This document shows, piece after piece, positions 25,437 through 35,239 of a DNA stretch of 64,000 nucleotides. The notes under the pieces are model-generated. The model worked only from the letters and a program-made list of their open reading frames with translations. It was not told where the DNA came from and made no database searches. This DNA comes from Actinomycetes bacterium (GTDB lineage: Bacteria > Actinomycetota > Actinomycetes > Mycobacteriales > Mycobacteriaceae), in NCBI GenBank assembly GCA_023418505.1, contig JAEZZR010000002.1, positions 62,001-126,000 of the forward strand, read 5' to 3'. Position 1 is the stretch's first letter, and each line of letters begins with the position of its first letter. The translations under genes were made by a program, and so were the position numbers.

Positions 25437-26426
25437 ATGGTGTCGCTGAGCGAAGTCCTGATTGGTTTCGGCTCGGTGGCGATCATCATTGTGGTGGGGT
25501 GGCTGGTGGCGCGGCGTGGACTGCTGGGCGCGCACGGTGCGCAGGCACTGAACATGACGGTGTACTGGGTGGCACTGCCGTGCATGTTGGTCAGCACGCT
25601 GGCTACCGCTGATGTGGGGCATGTGTTTGGTAGCCAGTTTGGAGTAGCTGCGCTGTCGGCGCTCGCGGTGATGGCGGTGTATCTGCTGGTCGCACCACGT
25701 TTGGTACAGCAGCGTTCCACGACCGCGGTGGTTGGCGGCATGGCGGCGAGCTACAACAACGTTGCGAATCTGGGTATCCCAATCGCTGCCGCCGTATTGC
25801 ACGACACCACCGCCGTGATCCCCGCGCTGATCTTCCAGATTGCGTTCTACGCGCCGATTTGCCTCACGGTGATGGACATTCTGGAATCCCGCCACTCCTC
25901 TGGAGGTGCTTTACGACGGGTGCGTCTGCGCGACAGCTTGCTCACTCCCCTGCGCAATCCCATTTTCCTCGCTGCGATGACAGGCTTGGTGATTGGTTTG
26001 GCACGCACTCGCTTCGAGCCGATCGCGAATTTCCCGGAGCATCCCGCTTCGGCGCTGGTTCTCAAACCCGTAGAACTGCTCAGTGGCGCAGCTGTACCGA
26101 TGGCGTTACTTGCGTTCGGTGCGAGTTTGGCGGGAGCTCCTGCTTTACGACGGGGAATCTCCCCACGCCGGGCAGTCGCGCTGTCCACGCTGGGCAAAAA
26201 CATTTTGCAACCTGCACTTGCGGCTGCGATCGGCTATTTCCTCTTTGGACTCACCGATCATGCGTTGCTTTCCGTGGTGGTCGTCGCTGCGCTGCCTACA
26301 GCACAAAATGTCTATACGTTTGCTTCGCGGTTTGGGATGAATACCGTACAAGCACGGGACACTGGCATCGTGACCACTCTGAGCTGTGTACCTGTGATCC
26401 TGCTTATTGCGTTGGTGCTGGGCTAG
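25437..26426 (+). CDS. AEC family transporter
   Basis: A 329-residue auxin-efflux-carrier family protein with about ten hydrophobic helices, including MAASYNNVANLGIPIAAAVL, the conserved Asn-Gly/Gly-Ile break of the family, and ALPTAQNVYTFASRFG in the second half. Bacterial members carry dicarboxylates such as malate or malonate and other organic anions; the substrate cannot be inferred here. ATG 25437 follows a GGAGAG element. Two copies of the 11-mer GCTTTACGACG lie in this gene at 25908 and 26142. Neighbours do not suggest a pathway. Confidence 0.88.
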   Translation: MVSLSEVLIGFGSVAIIIVVGWLVARRGLLGAHGAQALNMTVYWVALPCMLVSTLATADVGHVFGSQFGVAALSALAVMAVYLLVAPRLVQQRSTTAVVGGMAASYNNVANLGIPIAAAVLHDTTAVIPALIFQIAFYAPICLTVMDILESRHSSGGALRRVRLRDSLLTPLRNPIFLAAMTGLVIGLARTRFEPIANFPEHPASALVLKPVELLSGAAVPMALLAFGASLAGAPALRRGISPRRAVALSTLGKNILQPALAAAIGYFLFGLTDHALLSVVVVAALPTAQNVYTFASRFGMNTVQARDTGIVTTLSCVPVILLIALVLG

Positions 26427-26488
26427 GAGCTGGAACTGCTAGCGCTGCCCCGACATGCGAACAGCGGTTTTGTCTATCCTGGGTGAGC

Positions 26489-27289
26489 ATGGACTTCCTT
26501 TCGCGTCTATTAGCAGTTGATCCGGCCTCACCTCGGCTGGTTTGTTATGACGAAACCACAGGCGGTCGCACCGATATGTCCGGTACCACGTTGGATAACT
26601 GGGCTAGCAAGATCGCCAATTTCATGGTGGCTGAATTAGAGCTCGAACCTGGCGATACTGTGGTGTTGGATCTGCCCGCTACCTGGCAGGCGCTGTGCAT
26701 CATTTTGGGAGCCCAACGCGCCGGTGTTCGCATCATCACTGCTGCTGATGCTGCCGATTCCGAGGAGCCTTTCGCCATTTTCACCGTGGTGGATCGCGCG
26801 GATTCCTGGGCTTCTACCTGCGAGGACGCCTACATCGTGGTGGTAACCGATGATGTTTTTGGACGTGGCGTTGTGGAATGCGGGATTTCGCTTCCCGACG
26901 GAGCAATCGACTTCGGCCCCGAAGTCCGCCTACAGCCTGATGCTTATTTGGGCATATTCGACGTGAAAAATGACACCACCGCGGCACTCATTGGCGCCTT
27001 ATCCACCGCTGAGATCAATAAAATGGCCAGCGACTCCACCCGAGCGAATGCGCAAACGAGCACCAGCGAAAGCGAATCACTACGCCTAGTCAGCTGGGGG
27101 TGGCAAGATCCGACCACCTTAAGCAACGATCAGTTGGCAGAGTTTGTTGCCGGGGCACTGTGTTACCCGTGGCTGAATAATGGGTGCGCTATCGTCGTGC
27201 GCAAAAATCCTGAGGTCGATGCTGAAGCGCAAAGTGCACGGCTGCATCGCATTGCCGAGGTAGAGAAAGCAACGATCGCCGGCACTTAG
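26489..27289 (+). CDS. TIGR03089 family protein (AMP-binding-like remnant)
   Basis: A 266-residue protein of unknown function that resembles the N-terminal part of AMP-dependent synthetases, as in the actinobacterial family TIGR03089. Visible: MDFLSRLLAVDPASPRLVCYD, an LDNWASKIANFM helix, ELEPGDTVVLDLPATWQA and LGAQRAGVRI. The long frame starts at 25859, but ATG 26489 fits the family's beginning and avoids the AEC gene. The adenylate-forming core motifs and C-terminal domain are absent, so it probably does not activate acids. It is convergent with purE, an order common in corynebacteria. Confidence 0.8.
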   Translation: MDFLSRLLAVDPASPRLVCYDETTGGRTDMSGTTLDNWASKIANFMVAELELEPGDTVVLDLPATWQALCIILGAQRAGVRIITAADAADSEEPFAIFTVVDRADSWASTCEDAYIVVVTDDVFGRGVVECGISLPDGAIDFGPEVRLQPDAYLGIFDVKNDTTAALIGALSTAEINKMASDSTRANAQTSTSESESLRLVSWGWQDPTTLSNDQLAEFVAGALCYPWLNNGCAIVVRKNPEVDAEAQSARLHRIAEVEKATIAGT

Positions 27290-27310
27290 GTTTCAGGGCC
27301 AGTCTCGCGC

Positions 27311-27826
27311 CTAACCTAGCAGGCTCTCTTTGAGTTTGCGGTCCTTTTCCAGGACGGCGTTTTTCATCTGCTCTTGGTATTTCTCCATGGCAACGATCAA
27401 CTTGGGCTCCCCTGCAGAGAGAATCCGCACCGCCAGCAAACCGGCGTTCTTCGCGCCACCGACGCTGACCGTAGCCACGGGAACCCCAGCTGGCATCTGC
27501 ACGATTGACAGCAAAGAATCAATGCCCTCGAGATTTTCTAACGGGCGTGGCACACCAATCACCGGCAGCGGCGTGGCTGCTGCCACCATGCCAGGCAGGT
27601 GGGCTGCACCACCTGCACCAGCGATAATGCACTTCAAGCCACGATCAGCAGCCGTGGACGCGTATTCCAGCATCCGCTCTGGAGTGCGATGCGCAGAGAC
27701 CACCCCCACTTCAAAGCGAATACCAAACTCAGCGAGCACTTCTGCTGCTGGGCGCATGGTTGGCCAATCCGAATCGCTGCCCATGATCAAACCGACCAAG
27801 GGTTGCTCTGAATTTTGCTCACTCAC
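27311..27826 (-). CDS. purE: 5-(carboxyamino)imidazole ribonucleotide mutase
   Basis: A 171-residue class-I PurE, which moves the carboxylate of N5-CAIR to make CAIR in purine synthesis. The signatures [37 protein letters not shown] and GVPR are present. An ATG at 27859 is in frame but lies within purK. GTG 27826, with GAAGGGAA upstream and only two bases after the purK stop, gives the usual length and coupled translation. Co-transcribed with purK. Confidence 0.96.
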   Translation of the reverse strand: MSEQNSEQPLVGLIMGSDSDWPTMRPAAEVLAEFGIRFEVGVVSAHRTPERMLEYASTAADRGLKCIIAGAGGAAHLPGMVAAATPLPVIGVPRPLENLEGIDSLLSIVQMPAGVPVATVSVGGAKNAGLLAVRILSAGEPKLIVAMEKYQEQMKNAVLEKDRKLKESLLG

Positions 27827-27828
27827 TG

Positions 27829-29145
27829 TTAGTTGTTCCCTTCGGATTGATCGTGCCAAACGCCATCAACGATATAGCCTGCAGCTAGCTCAGCGATTTC
27901 ACGCAGCCGTGCCACACCGGCTTCGGAAGCATCATCGCCGCAAATATTGACATGCCCCATCTTGCGGCCAGGACGCCATCCCTTGCCGTACCAGTGAATT
28001 TTCACCTCTGGGAAGCGCTGCCACACCGCAGCAAAGCGTTGCGCCAAAGGTAGCTCTGGATCGACTTCGCCACCCAGGGTATTGCGCATCACCGTCACTG
28101 GAGCCACAGTTTGCGTGGCTCCCAATGGGTAGTCCAACACTGCGCGTAAGTGCTGTTCGAACTGGTCAGTAACGCACCCGTCTTGAGTCCAGTGCCCGGT
28201 ATTATGTGGGCGCATAGCAAGCTCGTTGACGAAGATTTGCGGCTGGCCTGCGTCGTCAAGCACTTCGAAAAGCTCGACCGCAAGCACACCTGTCACGCCC
28301 AGCGATTCGGCGATGCGCACCGAGAGTTCTTCAGCCTCCTGGCGTAACTCATCGCTCATATCCGGCGCGGGTGCGATGGCCTCGACACAAATGCCGTCTT
28401 TCTGCACCGACTGCAAAACCGGCCACGGCTGCACCTGCCCGGAAGGGGTGCGTGCACACATGGCAGAAAGCTCACGACGGAGGGCAACTTTCTTCTCCGC
28501 CATCAGTGGCACGCCTTGATCGAGTAGGTCTTGAACCAGTTCGGTGCGGCCTGGGGCTGAACCTTCGGCGGTGGAATCGTCCGCGACCGGGAACCACACG
28601 CCATGACCATCGTAGCCACCCCGGCGCGCCTTCAAACACACCTGGCCGTCTACCTGGTCGGCGAATTGCTGCGCATCTTCCACCGACTCGATCTGAGCAA
28701 ACGGCGGCACGGGCGCACCGATCTCGGCGAGTTTCTGGCGCATCAGCAACTTATCTTGGGCATAAATTAACGCCTGCGGGCCGGGTTGAACGGAGATGTT
28801 CTGGCTCTGCAGGCGTTGGAGGAATTCGTTGGGGACGTGTTCGTGGTCGAAGGTCACCGCATCGGCGCCGGCAGCGACCTTTTGCACGTCGGCTTCGTTT
28901 TTATAGTCACCGATGGTCACATCAGCGCATACTTGTGCGGCACTGGCGGAGTGATCGGCGGCAAGCAATCGAACAGTCTGTCCCAGTTCAATCGCTGCGG
29001 TTTGCATCATTCGTGCCAGCTGGCCGTCACCAATAACTGCCACTACTGGCGAACCCGGCGCGTGCTGGGGAGGCAGCTCTGGCTGGCGCTCTGAATGCTC
29101 GGTGCTGATTTGGTCTGTGTTCGTCTGTTTCACGTTCGAAGCCAC
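27829..29145 (-). CDS. purK: 5-(carboxyamino)imidazole ribonucleotide synthase
   Basis: A 438-residue ATP-grasp enzyme that carboxylates AIR with bicarbonate and ATP to N5-CAIR. It has the N-terminal [17 protein letters not shown]ossmann motif, [20 protein letters not shown]-type and [16 protein letters not shown] segments. An N-terminal tail of ~30 residues is unusually rich in Gln/Pro and may be shorter in reality; an internal start near the VVAVIGDG strand cannot be excluded. It precedes purE and feeds it directly. Confidence 0.94.
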   Translation of the reverse strand: MASNVKQTNTDQISTEHSERQPELPPQHAPGSPVVAVIGDGQLARMMQTAAIELGQTVRLLAADHSASAAQVCADVTIGDYKNEADVQKVAAGADAVTFDHEHVPNEFLQRLQSQNISVQPGPQALIYAQDKLLMRQKLAEIGAPVPPFAQIESVEDAQQFADQVDGQVCLKARRGGYDGHGVWFPVADDSTAEGSAPGRTELVQDLLDQGVPLMAEKKVALRRELSAMCARTPSGQVQPWPVLQSVQKDGICVEAIAPAPDMSDELRQEAEELSVRIAESLGVTGVLAVELFEVLDDAGQPQIFVNELAMRPHNTGHWTQDGCVTDQFEQHLRAVLDYPLGATQTVAPVTVMRNTLGGEVDPELPLAQRFAAVWQRFPEVKIHWYGKGWRPGRKMGHVNICGDDASEAGVARLREIAELAAGYIVDGVWHDQSEGNN

Positions 29146-29208
29146 GGTGCCATCATAACGGGACAGCCGGATTTCCTTGAGCGAAACCGAATCACACTAC
29201 AGCTCACG

Positions 29209-29718
29209 CTACAGCTGCTGGATGGCCTGTCGGATAGCTTTTGCTACTTTGCGGGGTTTGGGGATCCCGTCGATAGCTATCGGCACCCCATAGGGATAGA
29301 CGGTGAGCACCACGGATTTCTTCTGCTTTTCAACGTTGCCAATCGAACGCAGATCATAAATCGTGCAGTGGCGCCGGAACACGCCTTGGCGCAGGATGAT
29401 CTGAAAATTCGTGACTACCAACCGGTGCGACAGCCATTCCGCGGTAGGTTTCGCAGCCCGCCACGCAGCCAGGATGAGCCACAGCGCAATCAGGCCGGTG
29501 CGCAACGGCGAGCCGCCCGCCGTCGGATCAGCTGCCATTGCCTCTGCAGGACCGGCAAACACCGAATGATCCATTAGCCCAATGATCAGCCAAATCACAC
29601 CGGTGAGCGCCAGCACTTCCAGCAACGGCCACAACAATTGAGAAAAGTTTGGATTGGTATCAACGATGACGTATTCGCCTTCATGCATATGCGCCCACGG
29701 AAATTGCTGCTGTGCCAT
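29209..29718 (-). CDS. PH-domain-like membrane protein (bPH2/DUF304)
   Basis: A 169-residue protein with two hydrophobic helices (LLWPLLEVLALTGVIWLIIG and ALIALWLILAAWR) and a bacterial PH-type domain in the C-terminal half: WLSHRLVVTNFQIILRQGVFRR, YDLRSIGNVEKQKKS, GVPIAIDGIPKP. In this family the membrane pair anchors a small lipid- or protein-binding domain. The ribosome-binding site GGAGGGT supports the ATG. It lies just downstream of purK on the other side of a short gap; function unknown. Confidence 0.85.
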   Translation of the reverse strand: MAQQQFPWAHMHEGEYVIVDTNPNFSQLLWPLLEVLALTGVIWLIIGLMDHSVFAGPAEAMAADPTAGGSPLRTGLIALWLILAAWRAAKPTAEWLSHRLVVTNFQIILRQGVFRRHCTIYDLRSIGNVEKQKKSVVLTVYPYGVPIAIDGIPKPRKVAKAIRQAIQQL

Positions 29719-29790
29719 CGTTGCTACCCTCCTACTCGAATTTGCTGCTTCTGCTCGAACTTAAGCCACCTAAACTATGCTGGCTAAACC

Positions 29791-30456
29791 ATGAGCCAAC
29801 ATACTCTGATTCTGGCGTCGTCTTCACCTTCGCGTCGGCAGGTGCTGCGTTCTGGTGGCGTAGAACCCCTGATTATCAGCCCTGGCATTGATGAAGATGC
29901 CTTGCTGCACTCCCTGGCCGATCAGCCGGCTGCGCACAAGGTTGCTGCATTGGCGCGCAGTAAAGCGCACGCGGTAATCGAGCAGTTGGCGCCCGATCAG
30001 CACCCGGAACTCGCAGTAGGTGGCGGGCGGATCATTGTGGTGGCGTGCGATTCTATGCTGCTTTACGACGGGGAACTATCCGGCAAACCATATACGGAAA
30101 CAGAAACTATTCGGCGTTGGCAGCTCCAGCGTGGCAAAGCCGCTGAATTGCTCACTGGCCACTGCGTGATCGAAGCAGAGGTTACGGATGGCGAGGTCAC
30201 CCAGCTGCGCCAACACTGTGAAACCATTGCCACCACAGTGCACTTCGGCTCCCCTACTAATGCTGATATTGCTGTCTACGCGGCTACCGGTGAGCCATTG
30301 GGCTGCGCCGGAGCGTTCACCTTGGAGGCACTGGGCGGCTGGTTCATCGACCGCATCGAAGGCGACACCACAAGCGTGCTCGGCCTTTCGCTGCCACTGC
30401 TGCGTCGCACGCTAAACGGATGGGGTTATCAGGTTTCGGAATTTTGGCGGGACTAA
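29791..30456 (+). CDS. maf: Maf-type nucleoside triphosphate pyrophosphatase
   Basis: A 221-residue Maf/YceF house-cleaning enzyme that hydrolyses non-canonical or modified NTPs (dTTP/UTP or m7GTP in characterised members). Signature LILASSSPSRRQVLRSGG is at the N-terminus, VVACDSMLLYDGE carries the catalytic acid and GKPYTETETIRRW the conserved Lys. The C-terminal CAGAFTLEALGGWFIDRIEGDT is typical. Slightly longer than the ~195-residue norm owing to a mid-chain insertion (DQHPELAVGGGRI). Contains a copy of the 11-mer GCTTTACGACG at 30060. Confidence 0.93.
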   Translation: MSQHTLILASSSPSRRQVLRSGGVEPLIISPGIDEDALLHSLADQPAAHKVAALARSKAHAVIEQLAPDQHPELAVGGGRIIVVACDSMLLYDGELSGKPYTETETIRRWQLQRGKAAELLTGHCVIEAEVTDGEVTQLRQHCETIATTVHFGSPTNADIAVYAATGEPLGCAGAFTLEALGGWFIDRIEGDTTSVLGLSLPLLRRTLNGWGYQVSEFWRD

Positions 30457-30476
30457 GAACCACAACCAATAAAAAA

Positions 30477-30498
30477 GCTCCCACCAATCGGCGGGAGC
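30477..30498 (-). terminator. Terminator of the Cj0069-like gene
   Basis: GCTCCCACC pairs with GGCGGGAGC (one mismatch) around a short loop, and the - strand then runs into TTTTTTATTGG. It ends transcription from the gene at 30532 and lies 20 bp after the convergent maf stop. Confidence 0.8.
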
Positions 30499-30531
30499 CT
30501 AAACGCTAACAGTTGCTTAGCTTGTTGCTGA

Positions 30532-31587
30532 TTACTTAGCTTCGCAGCGCGTGATCGCTTCGTCAGCCACCATTTCCTGGATGCCCATGTCCAGTTCAGA
30601 GGTAAAGCCCACGCAAGAGCAGTTGATTTCACCTAGGACGTAGGTGTCTTCGCCGTCTTCTCCGTCGGCAAGCATGAAATCGGCAGTCCAGATCAATGGG
30701 ATGTTGTCGCCGCCGAGCTTCTCTGCAATTACCGGGCGAGCTTCGGCGAACATGTCGATCAGTTCCTGCCACTGTTCTGGCTTGTCGTAGGAGTACTTCG
30801 CACCAGAGAACAGCGTGGCCGAGAAGTTATCGCCACCGGCAGCTGGCTTCTTGTGGACCACGAATACTGGGTGTGGGCCGACCAGCAGAATGCGGATTTC
30901 GCCTTCCACGATGCGAGGCATGAAGCGCATATCTACCAGCATGCCGTTGTCGCCGATAATGTACTGGTCACAGAAGTCCATGAACTCGCCTAGTTCGCGA
31001 ATTTCGGTGTGGTTATCCACGGCCTCAGTGCACTTCAACTTCGTATCCAGTGGCAGTGCGGTGCCTGGTTCTACCTTGGCGGCGAGTTCCTTATCTTCTA
31101 GCTGCACGCGCCAGATGCCGGAACCCGTGGAGCCACGGTTTTGCTTCAGCACACGCTCGCCGTACGACAGCGAGGTTGGGAAGGTCTGGTGGAAGCTTTC
31201 GACGTCGTAGTAAGCGGCAGTGTCCGCAGGTACCAAGTCGGTGTCGTTGAGCTTAACCAGCGCGTCCTTTGCGCCGTAGGCCATCATCTCTTCTGGGGTA
31301 GACATGCCTACTAGGCCGGCTTCGTTGCTCAACTTGGTTAGCAAGTTGAAGTAGCCCTTTTCGCCACCTGGGATGTTGCCTGGGTTTACGCGGGAGATGT
31401 AGCCGTCGAAGTTTGCCGAAACATAGTCGAACAATGCTTCGGACCACTCTGGACGGTAGTAAACCACCTCTGCGTTCCAGCCCTTTGCCTTGATGGCGTT
31501 GACGATTGGCATGGTGTCTTTACGGTGGCCGTCGAAGTACTTGTCTGATCCGCCTTCAACTTCGAATACCACGATGCTTTGCTTCAA
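30532..31587 (-). CDS. Cj0069 family protein (conserved, unknown function)
   Basis: A 351-residue soluble protein resembling the Cj0069 family, with an ATP-grasp-like look in its second half (LKQNRGSTGSGIWRV, then VDMRFMPRIVEGEIRILLVG, WTADFMLADGE, GEINCSCVGF near the end). The frame reaches ATG 31614, but GAAGGAG lies seven bases before TTG 31587, giving MKQSIVVFEVEGG, a better beginning. The gene is transcribed alone into a terminator. The region upstream (31588-31864, 277 bp) is AT-richer and holds no gene, only the divergent promoters. Substrate and reaction are not known to me. Confidence 0.75.
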   Translation of the reverse strand: MKQSIVVFEVEGGSDKYFDGHRKDTMPIVNAIKAKGWNAEVVYYRPEWSEALFDYVSANFDGYISRVNPGNIPGGEKGYFNLLTKLSNEAGLVGMSTPEEMMAYGAKDALVKLNDTDLVPADTAAYYDVESFHQTFPTSLSYGERVLKQNRGSTGSGIWRVQLEDKELAAKVEPGTALPLDTKLKCTEAVDNHTEIRELGEFMDFCDQYIIGDNGMLVDMRFMPRIVEGEIRILLVGPHPVFVVHKKPAAGGDNFSATLFSGAKYSYDKPEQWQELIDMFAEARPVIAEKLGGDNIPLIWTADFMLADGEDGEDTYVLGEINCSCVGFTSELDMGIQEMVADEAITRCEAK

Positions 31588-31864
31588 CTTGCACTCCTTC
31601 GCACTGCGGCGCACATGGGTTTTTCCAGCGCCGGTTGGGAAATAAAAATCTAAAACAACCTCTTAAAATATTTTAAGGTGCAAATTTCGCAGATGCAGCA
31701 TGCGCGATGTGCTGAGCTTCGAAATTCACCCCCGAATGTGATCTAAGTCAAGTTTCCAACCTGCCTGAGACCCTGGGAATACTGAACGCAGTTTCCTACC
31801 CTTCTAAGGCAACCCGTAGACTAGCCGTACAACACGAATAATTTTTCCTAGCAGGAGCAATAAC

Positions 31865-32851
31865 ATGCCGGTACCAGCGGATCCGAACCCCGAGTTCGCG
31901 CAGTATGCTCACCCCGAACGGGTGGTGTCTAGCCAGTGGTTAGCTAGCAATCTGGGAAGCCCTGGGCTTCGCGTGGTGGAATCCGACGAGGATATGTTGC
32001 TCTACGACATCGGCCACATCCCCGGCGCGGTTCGCATTGATTGGCATCGCGATCTGAACGATCCCACCGTGCGCGATTACATCGACGCCGAGTCTTTTGC
32101 GCAGCTGATGCGCTCGAAGGGCATTTCTCGCGACGATACCGTGGTGATTTATGGCGATAAGTCCAACTGGTGGGCGGCTTATACCCTTTGGGTTTTCGAG
32201 CTTTTCGGCCACCCAGATGTGCGTCTACTCAATGGCGGTCGCGATGCGTGGATGGCTGAGGAACGCGAAACCAGCTTCGATACCCCGTCGTACGCCGAAT
32301 CTGATTACCCGGTTCCCGAGCGGTTAGATGCCCAGCTCCGCGTCTCTTCCGCGCAGGTGCGTGAATTATTAGATGAAGCTGCCGACGACGACGCGCAACC
32401 GGCCGCCGCTTTGCTCGACGTGCGTACTTTCGAGGAATACGTCGGCCATCGCACGCATATGGTGGATTACCCACAAGAAGGCGTGCTGCGCGGTGGCCAT
32501 ATTCCTACTGCGGTGAATGTGCCGTGGAATCTTGCGGTGCATCCTAATTCGCGGTTTAAGTCTTACGACGAGCTGGTGGAGATCTACCAGAAATACGCTA
32601 CTGGCGGCTCTAGCGCTGATGCGGCTGGCTCTGCTGCCGGCGCCAATAGCGAAGGCACCATCGTCTATTGCCGTATTGGCGAGCGCAGTGCGCATACCTG
32701 GTTTGTGTTGACCTACCTGTTGGGCTGGAAGAATGTCCGTAATTATGACGGCTCGTGGGTGGAATGGGGCAACATGATCCGCGTGCCTATCACCCAGGGC
32801 AAGGAACCAGGATCCGCTACCGAGGCCGTTTCGCGAGTTCGAGGCAAATAA
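31865..32851 (+). CDS. Sulfurtransferase (tandem rhodanese)
   Basis: A 328-residue thiosulfate/3-mercaptopyruvate sulfurtransferase with two rhodanese domains. The N-terminal domain (~20-145) has an Asp in the active loop ([10 protein letters not shown]) and is structural. The C-terminal domain has the active Cys269 in [12 protein letters not shown], whose loop resembles the thiosulfate type. Between ~246 and 262 a Gly/Ala/Ser-rich insertion precedes the catalytic strand. The ribosome-binding site is GCAGGAGC. The glycerol kinase gene starts six bases after the stop, so the two are probably cotranscribed. Confidence 0.92.
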   Translation: MPVPADPNPEFAQYAHPERVVSSQWLASNLGSPGLRVVESDEDMLLYDIGHIPGAVRIDWHRDLNDPTVRDYIDAESFAQLMRSKGISRDDTVVIYGDKSNWWAAYTLWVFELFGHPDVRLLNGGRDAWMAEERETSFDTPSYAESDYPVPERLDAQLRVSSAQVRELLDEAADDDAQPAAALLDVRTFEEYVGHRTHMVDYPQEGVLRGGHIPTAVNVPWNLAVHPNSRFKSYDELVEIYQKYATGGSSADAAGSAAGANSEGTIVYCRIGERSAHTWFVLTYLLGWKNVRNYDGSWVEWGNMIRVPITQGKEPGSATEAVSRVRGK

Positions 32852-32857
32852 TTCACC

Positions 32858-34441
32858 ATGATGGCGAAGCTGCCGAATCAGTTTGAAAAAGAGTTCGACG
32901 CTCTTACGCGCGCGTGGCGTACCCGCCGTGATGAGCCCATTATCGCTGCGATCGATCAGGGCACCACTTCTACCCGATGCATCCTGTTTGATCGCGACGG
33001 CAAAAAGCAGGGTATCAGCCAGCTCGAACACCGCCAGATCATGCCGCAACCGGGTTGGGTGGAACACGATCCGAAAGAGATCTGGCGTAACACCCGGCGC
33101 GTAGTGGCCGACGTGATGGCTAATTCGGATTGGAATGCCGACGATGTAGCCGCCCTAGGTATTACCAACCAGCGCGAGACCACCATCGTGTGGAATAAGA
33201 ACACTGGCAAACCGGTATATAACGCCATCGTGTGGCAGGACACTCGCACTACGGAATTGTGCCGGCATCTGGAGGAAACTCTCGGCGAGGCTCATATCCG
33301 TAAAGTTACGGGTCTGCCGATTTCGACGTATTTCTCTGGCCCGAAGATCTCGTGGATTCTGGATAACGTTTCCGGCGCACGCGAGGCTGCCGAAGCTGGT
33401 GATCTACTCTTTGGCACCGTTGATTCGTGGTTGATGTGGAATCTCACCCGGCGCGACAAGCAGGATAAGAAGGGCTTGCACGTCACTGACGTCACCAATG
33501 CGTCGCGCACGATGCTAATGAACGTCGAGACCCTCGAGTGGGATGAAGAGCTTTGCGACGCCATGGGCATACCGATGTCTATGCTGCCGACGATCGTTAG
33601 CTCCTCGCAGTATTTGGGCAAGGTGCGATGGCAAGGCAGCCTGGCAGGCGTGCCAATTGGTGGCATTTTGGGCGACCAGCAAGCTGCATCCTTCGGGCAA
33701 GCGTGTCTAGAACCGGGTGAAGCGAAAAATACCTACGGCACCGGTAACTTCCTGCTGCTAAACACTGGGACAGTGCCGCAGCGCTCTGATCATGGGTTAA
33801 TCACCACGATTGCCTACCGCATTGGTGATGAAATGCCGGTCTACGCCTTGGAGGGTTCCATCGCGGTGACCGGATCGCTGGTGCAATGGCTGCGTGACAA
33901 TATGGGGCTGATTGCTACTGCCCCAGAGGTAGAACCATTAGCGCGCACTGTGCCCGATAACGGTGGCTGCTATATCGTGCCGGCGTTTTCAGGTTTGTTG
34001 GCACCACATTGGCGGCCTGATGCCCGTGGTGTAATCGCCGGACTGACGCGCTTTGTGAACAAAGGCCATATTGCTCGCGCCACTTTAGAGGCAACCGCCT
34101 ATCAAACCCGCGAAGTTGTCGATGCCATGAATGCCGATTCTGGCGTTTCTTTGACTGCACTTCGCGTAGACGGTGGCATGGTCCCCAATAACCTGTTGAT
34201 GCAGTTCCAAGCCGATATCCTTGGCGTGCCCGTGACCCGGCCTGTGATTACTGAAACTACTGCTCTCGGGGCTGCCTATGCAGCGGGATTGACCGTAGGG
34301 GTGTGGCGTTCTTTGGATGAGATTCGCCAAATGTGGAAAGAAGACCAAACCTTCACCCCTGATATGGATGGCCAAGAACGCGAGCGCCTGTTCGACGAAT
34401 GGAACAAGGCAGTATCGCGCACCTTGAATTGGGTGGACTAG
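32858..34441 (+). CDS. glpK: Glycerol kinase
   Basis: A 527-residue FGGY-family kinase that phosphorylates glycerol to sn-glycerol-3-phosphate with ATP. It has [32 protein letters not shown], the [10 protein letters not shown] phosphate loop and [19 protein letters not shown]. An extra ~25-residue N-terminal stretch precedes the first strand, and ATG 32858 is followed by a second ATG. No glycerol facilitator or dehydrogenase is adjacent. Length otherwise normal, active-site residues intact. Confidence 0.95.
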   Translation: MMAKLPNQFEKEFDALTRAWRTRRDEPIIAAIDQGTTSTRCILFDRDGKKQGISQLEHRQIMPQPGWVEHDPKEIWRNTRRVVADVMANSDWNADDVAALGITNQRETTIVWNKNTGKPVYNAIVWQDTRTTELCRHLEETLGEAHIRKVTGLPISTYFSGPKISWILDNVSGAREAAEAGDLLFGTVDSWLMWNLTRRDKQDKKGLHVTDVTNASRTMLMNVETLEWDEELCDAMGIPMSMLPTIVSSSQYLGKVRWQGSLAGVPIGGILGDQQAASFGQACLEPGEAKNTYGTGNFLLLNTGTVPQRSDHGLITTIAYRIGDEMPVYALEGSIAVTGSLVQWLRDNMGLIATAPEVEPLARTVPDNGGCYIVPAFSGLLAPHWRPDARGVIAGLTRFVNKGHIARATLEATAYQTREVVDAMNADSGVSLTALRVDGGMVPNNLLMQFQADILGVPVTRPVITETTALGAAYAAGLTVGVWRSLDEIRQMWKEDQTFTPDMDGQERERLFDEWNKAVSRTLNWVD

Positions 34442-34501
34442 TACGTGGCGCAGTGTTGTAAACTACGTTCCGGCTTAGCTTTCAATAGCGAGTCGGATTT
34501 T

Positions 34502-34574
34502 GCCCTAGTAGCTCAGTGGATAGAGCACGGCTCTCCTAAAGCCGGTGTCGGAGGTTCGATTCCTCTCTGGGGCG
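34502..34574 (+). tRNA. tRNA-Arg (anticodon CCT)
   Basis: A 73-nt cloverleaf. Acceptor GCCCTAG pairs with CTGGGGC (one G-U); the D arm is GCTCAGTGGATAGAGC; the anticodon stem CGGCT/AGCCG encloses the loop CTCCTAA, giving anticodon CCT (reads AGG, Arg); the T arm is GGAGG-TTCGATT-CCTCT. The discriminator is G and CCA is not encoded. Confidence 0.95.
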
Positions 34575-34729
34575 CAACTATAAAGGTCAGCTATAAAGGT
34601 CAGCACTTCAACGTATGAATTGAAAATGCTTTCGGCGCATCTGCCTGAAGAATGCACTTCGAAGCCCCGCTGTACAAATCACATTTTTCTATAAAGCTAT
34701 TACGGCAGAATCAGCCTAGGATAGCTTTC

Positions 34730-35188
34730 ATGACGAACCCACAAGATCAGCATTCGCAGGATCAATACCCACAAAATCAATACACGTATCCAGAGAACCC
34801 ACCGGCTAATCAGGGCTATGGCAATCAGGGCTACAGCAACCAGGATTACGGCAACCAGGGCTACGCTCCGGGTTCGTATAACTACGTCCCACCACAGGGC
34901 AATGGCTTTCCGGGTGGCTACCAAGGTCAGTCGAAGAATAAGATCCTTGCCGCTGTATTGGCCTTCTTCCTGGGCGGTTTTGGTGTACACAACTTTTACC
35001 TTGGCTATAACGGCCGTGGAGCCACCCAGCTAATTCTCACTATCGTGGGCTACCTCACTGTACTCGTGATGATCGGATTCCTGTTCCTCGGGATCGTATG
35101 GCTCTGGGCGTTCATTGAATTTGTGATGATCCTGCTCGGCGCCGGTGGACTAAATAAGGACGCCAAAGGTGTCCCACTATCCACCTAA
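34730..35188 (+). CDS. TM2 domain-containing membrane protein
   Basis: A 152-residue protein. Residues 1-70 are a Gln/Asn/Tyr/Gly-rich low-complexity tail with repeats of GY-GNQ type. Residues ~73-135 are a TM2 domain: KNKILAAVLAFFLGGFGVHNFYLGY, GATQLILTIVGYL and a second hydrophobic helix (FLFLGIVWLWAFIEFVMILL). TM2 proteins are small membrane proteins of mostly unknown role. ATG 34730 precedes the tail and I prefer it to upstream in-frame codons at 34652. No partner gene is evident. Confidence 0.88.
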   Translation: MTNPQDQHSQDQYPQNQYTYPENPPANQGYGNQGYSNQDYGNQGYAPGSYNYVPPQGNGFPGGYQGQSKNKILAAVLAFFLGGFGVHNFYLGYNGRGATQLILTIVGYLTVLVMIGFLFLGIVWLWAFIEFVMILLGAGGLNKDAKGVPLST

Positions 35189-35239
35189 ACGCATATCTCA
35201 GATACGCATTTAGGTGCTGGCTGAATTAAACTAGGATTC

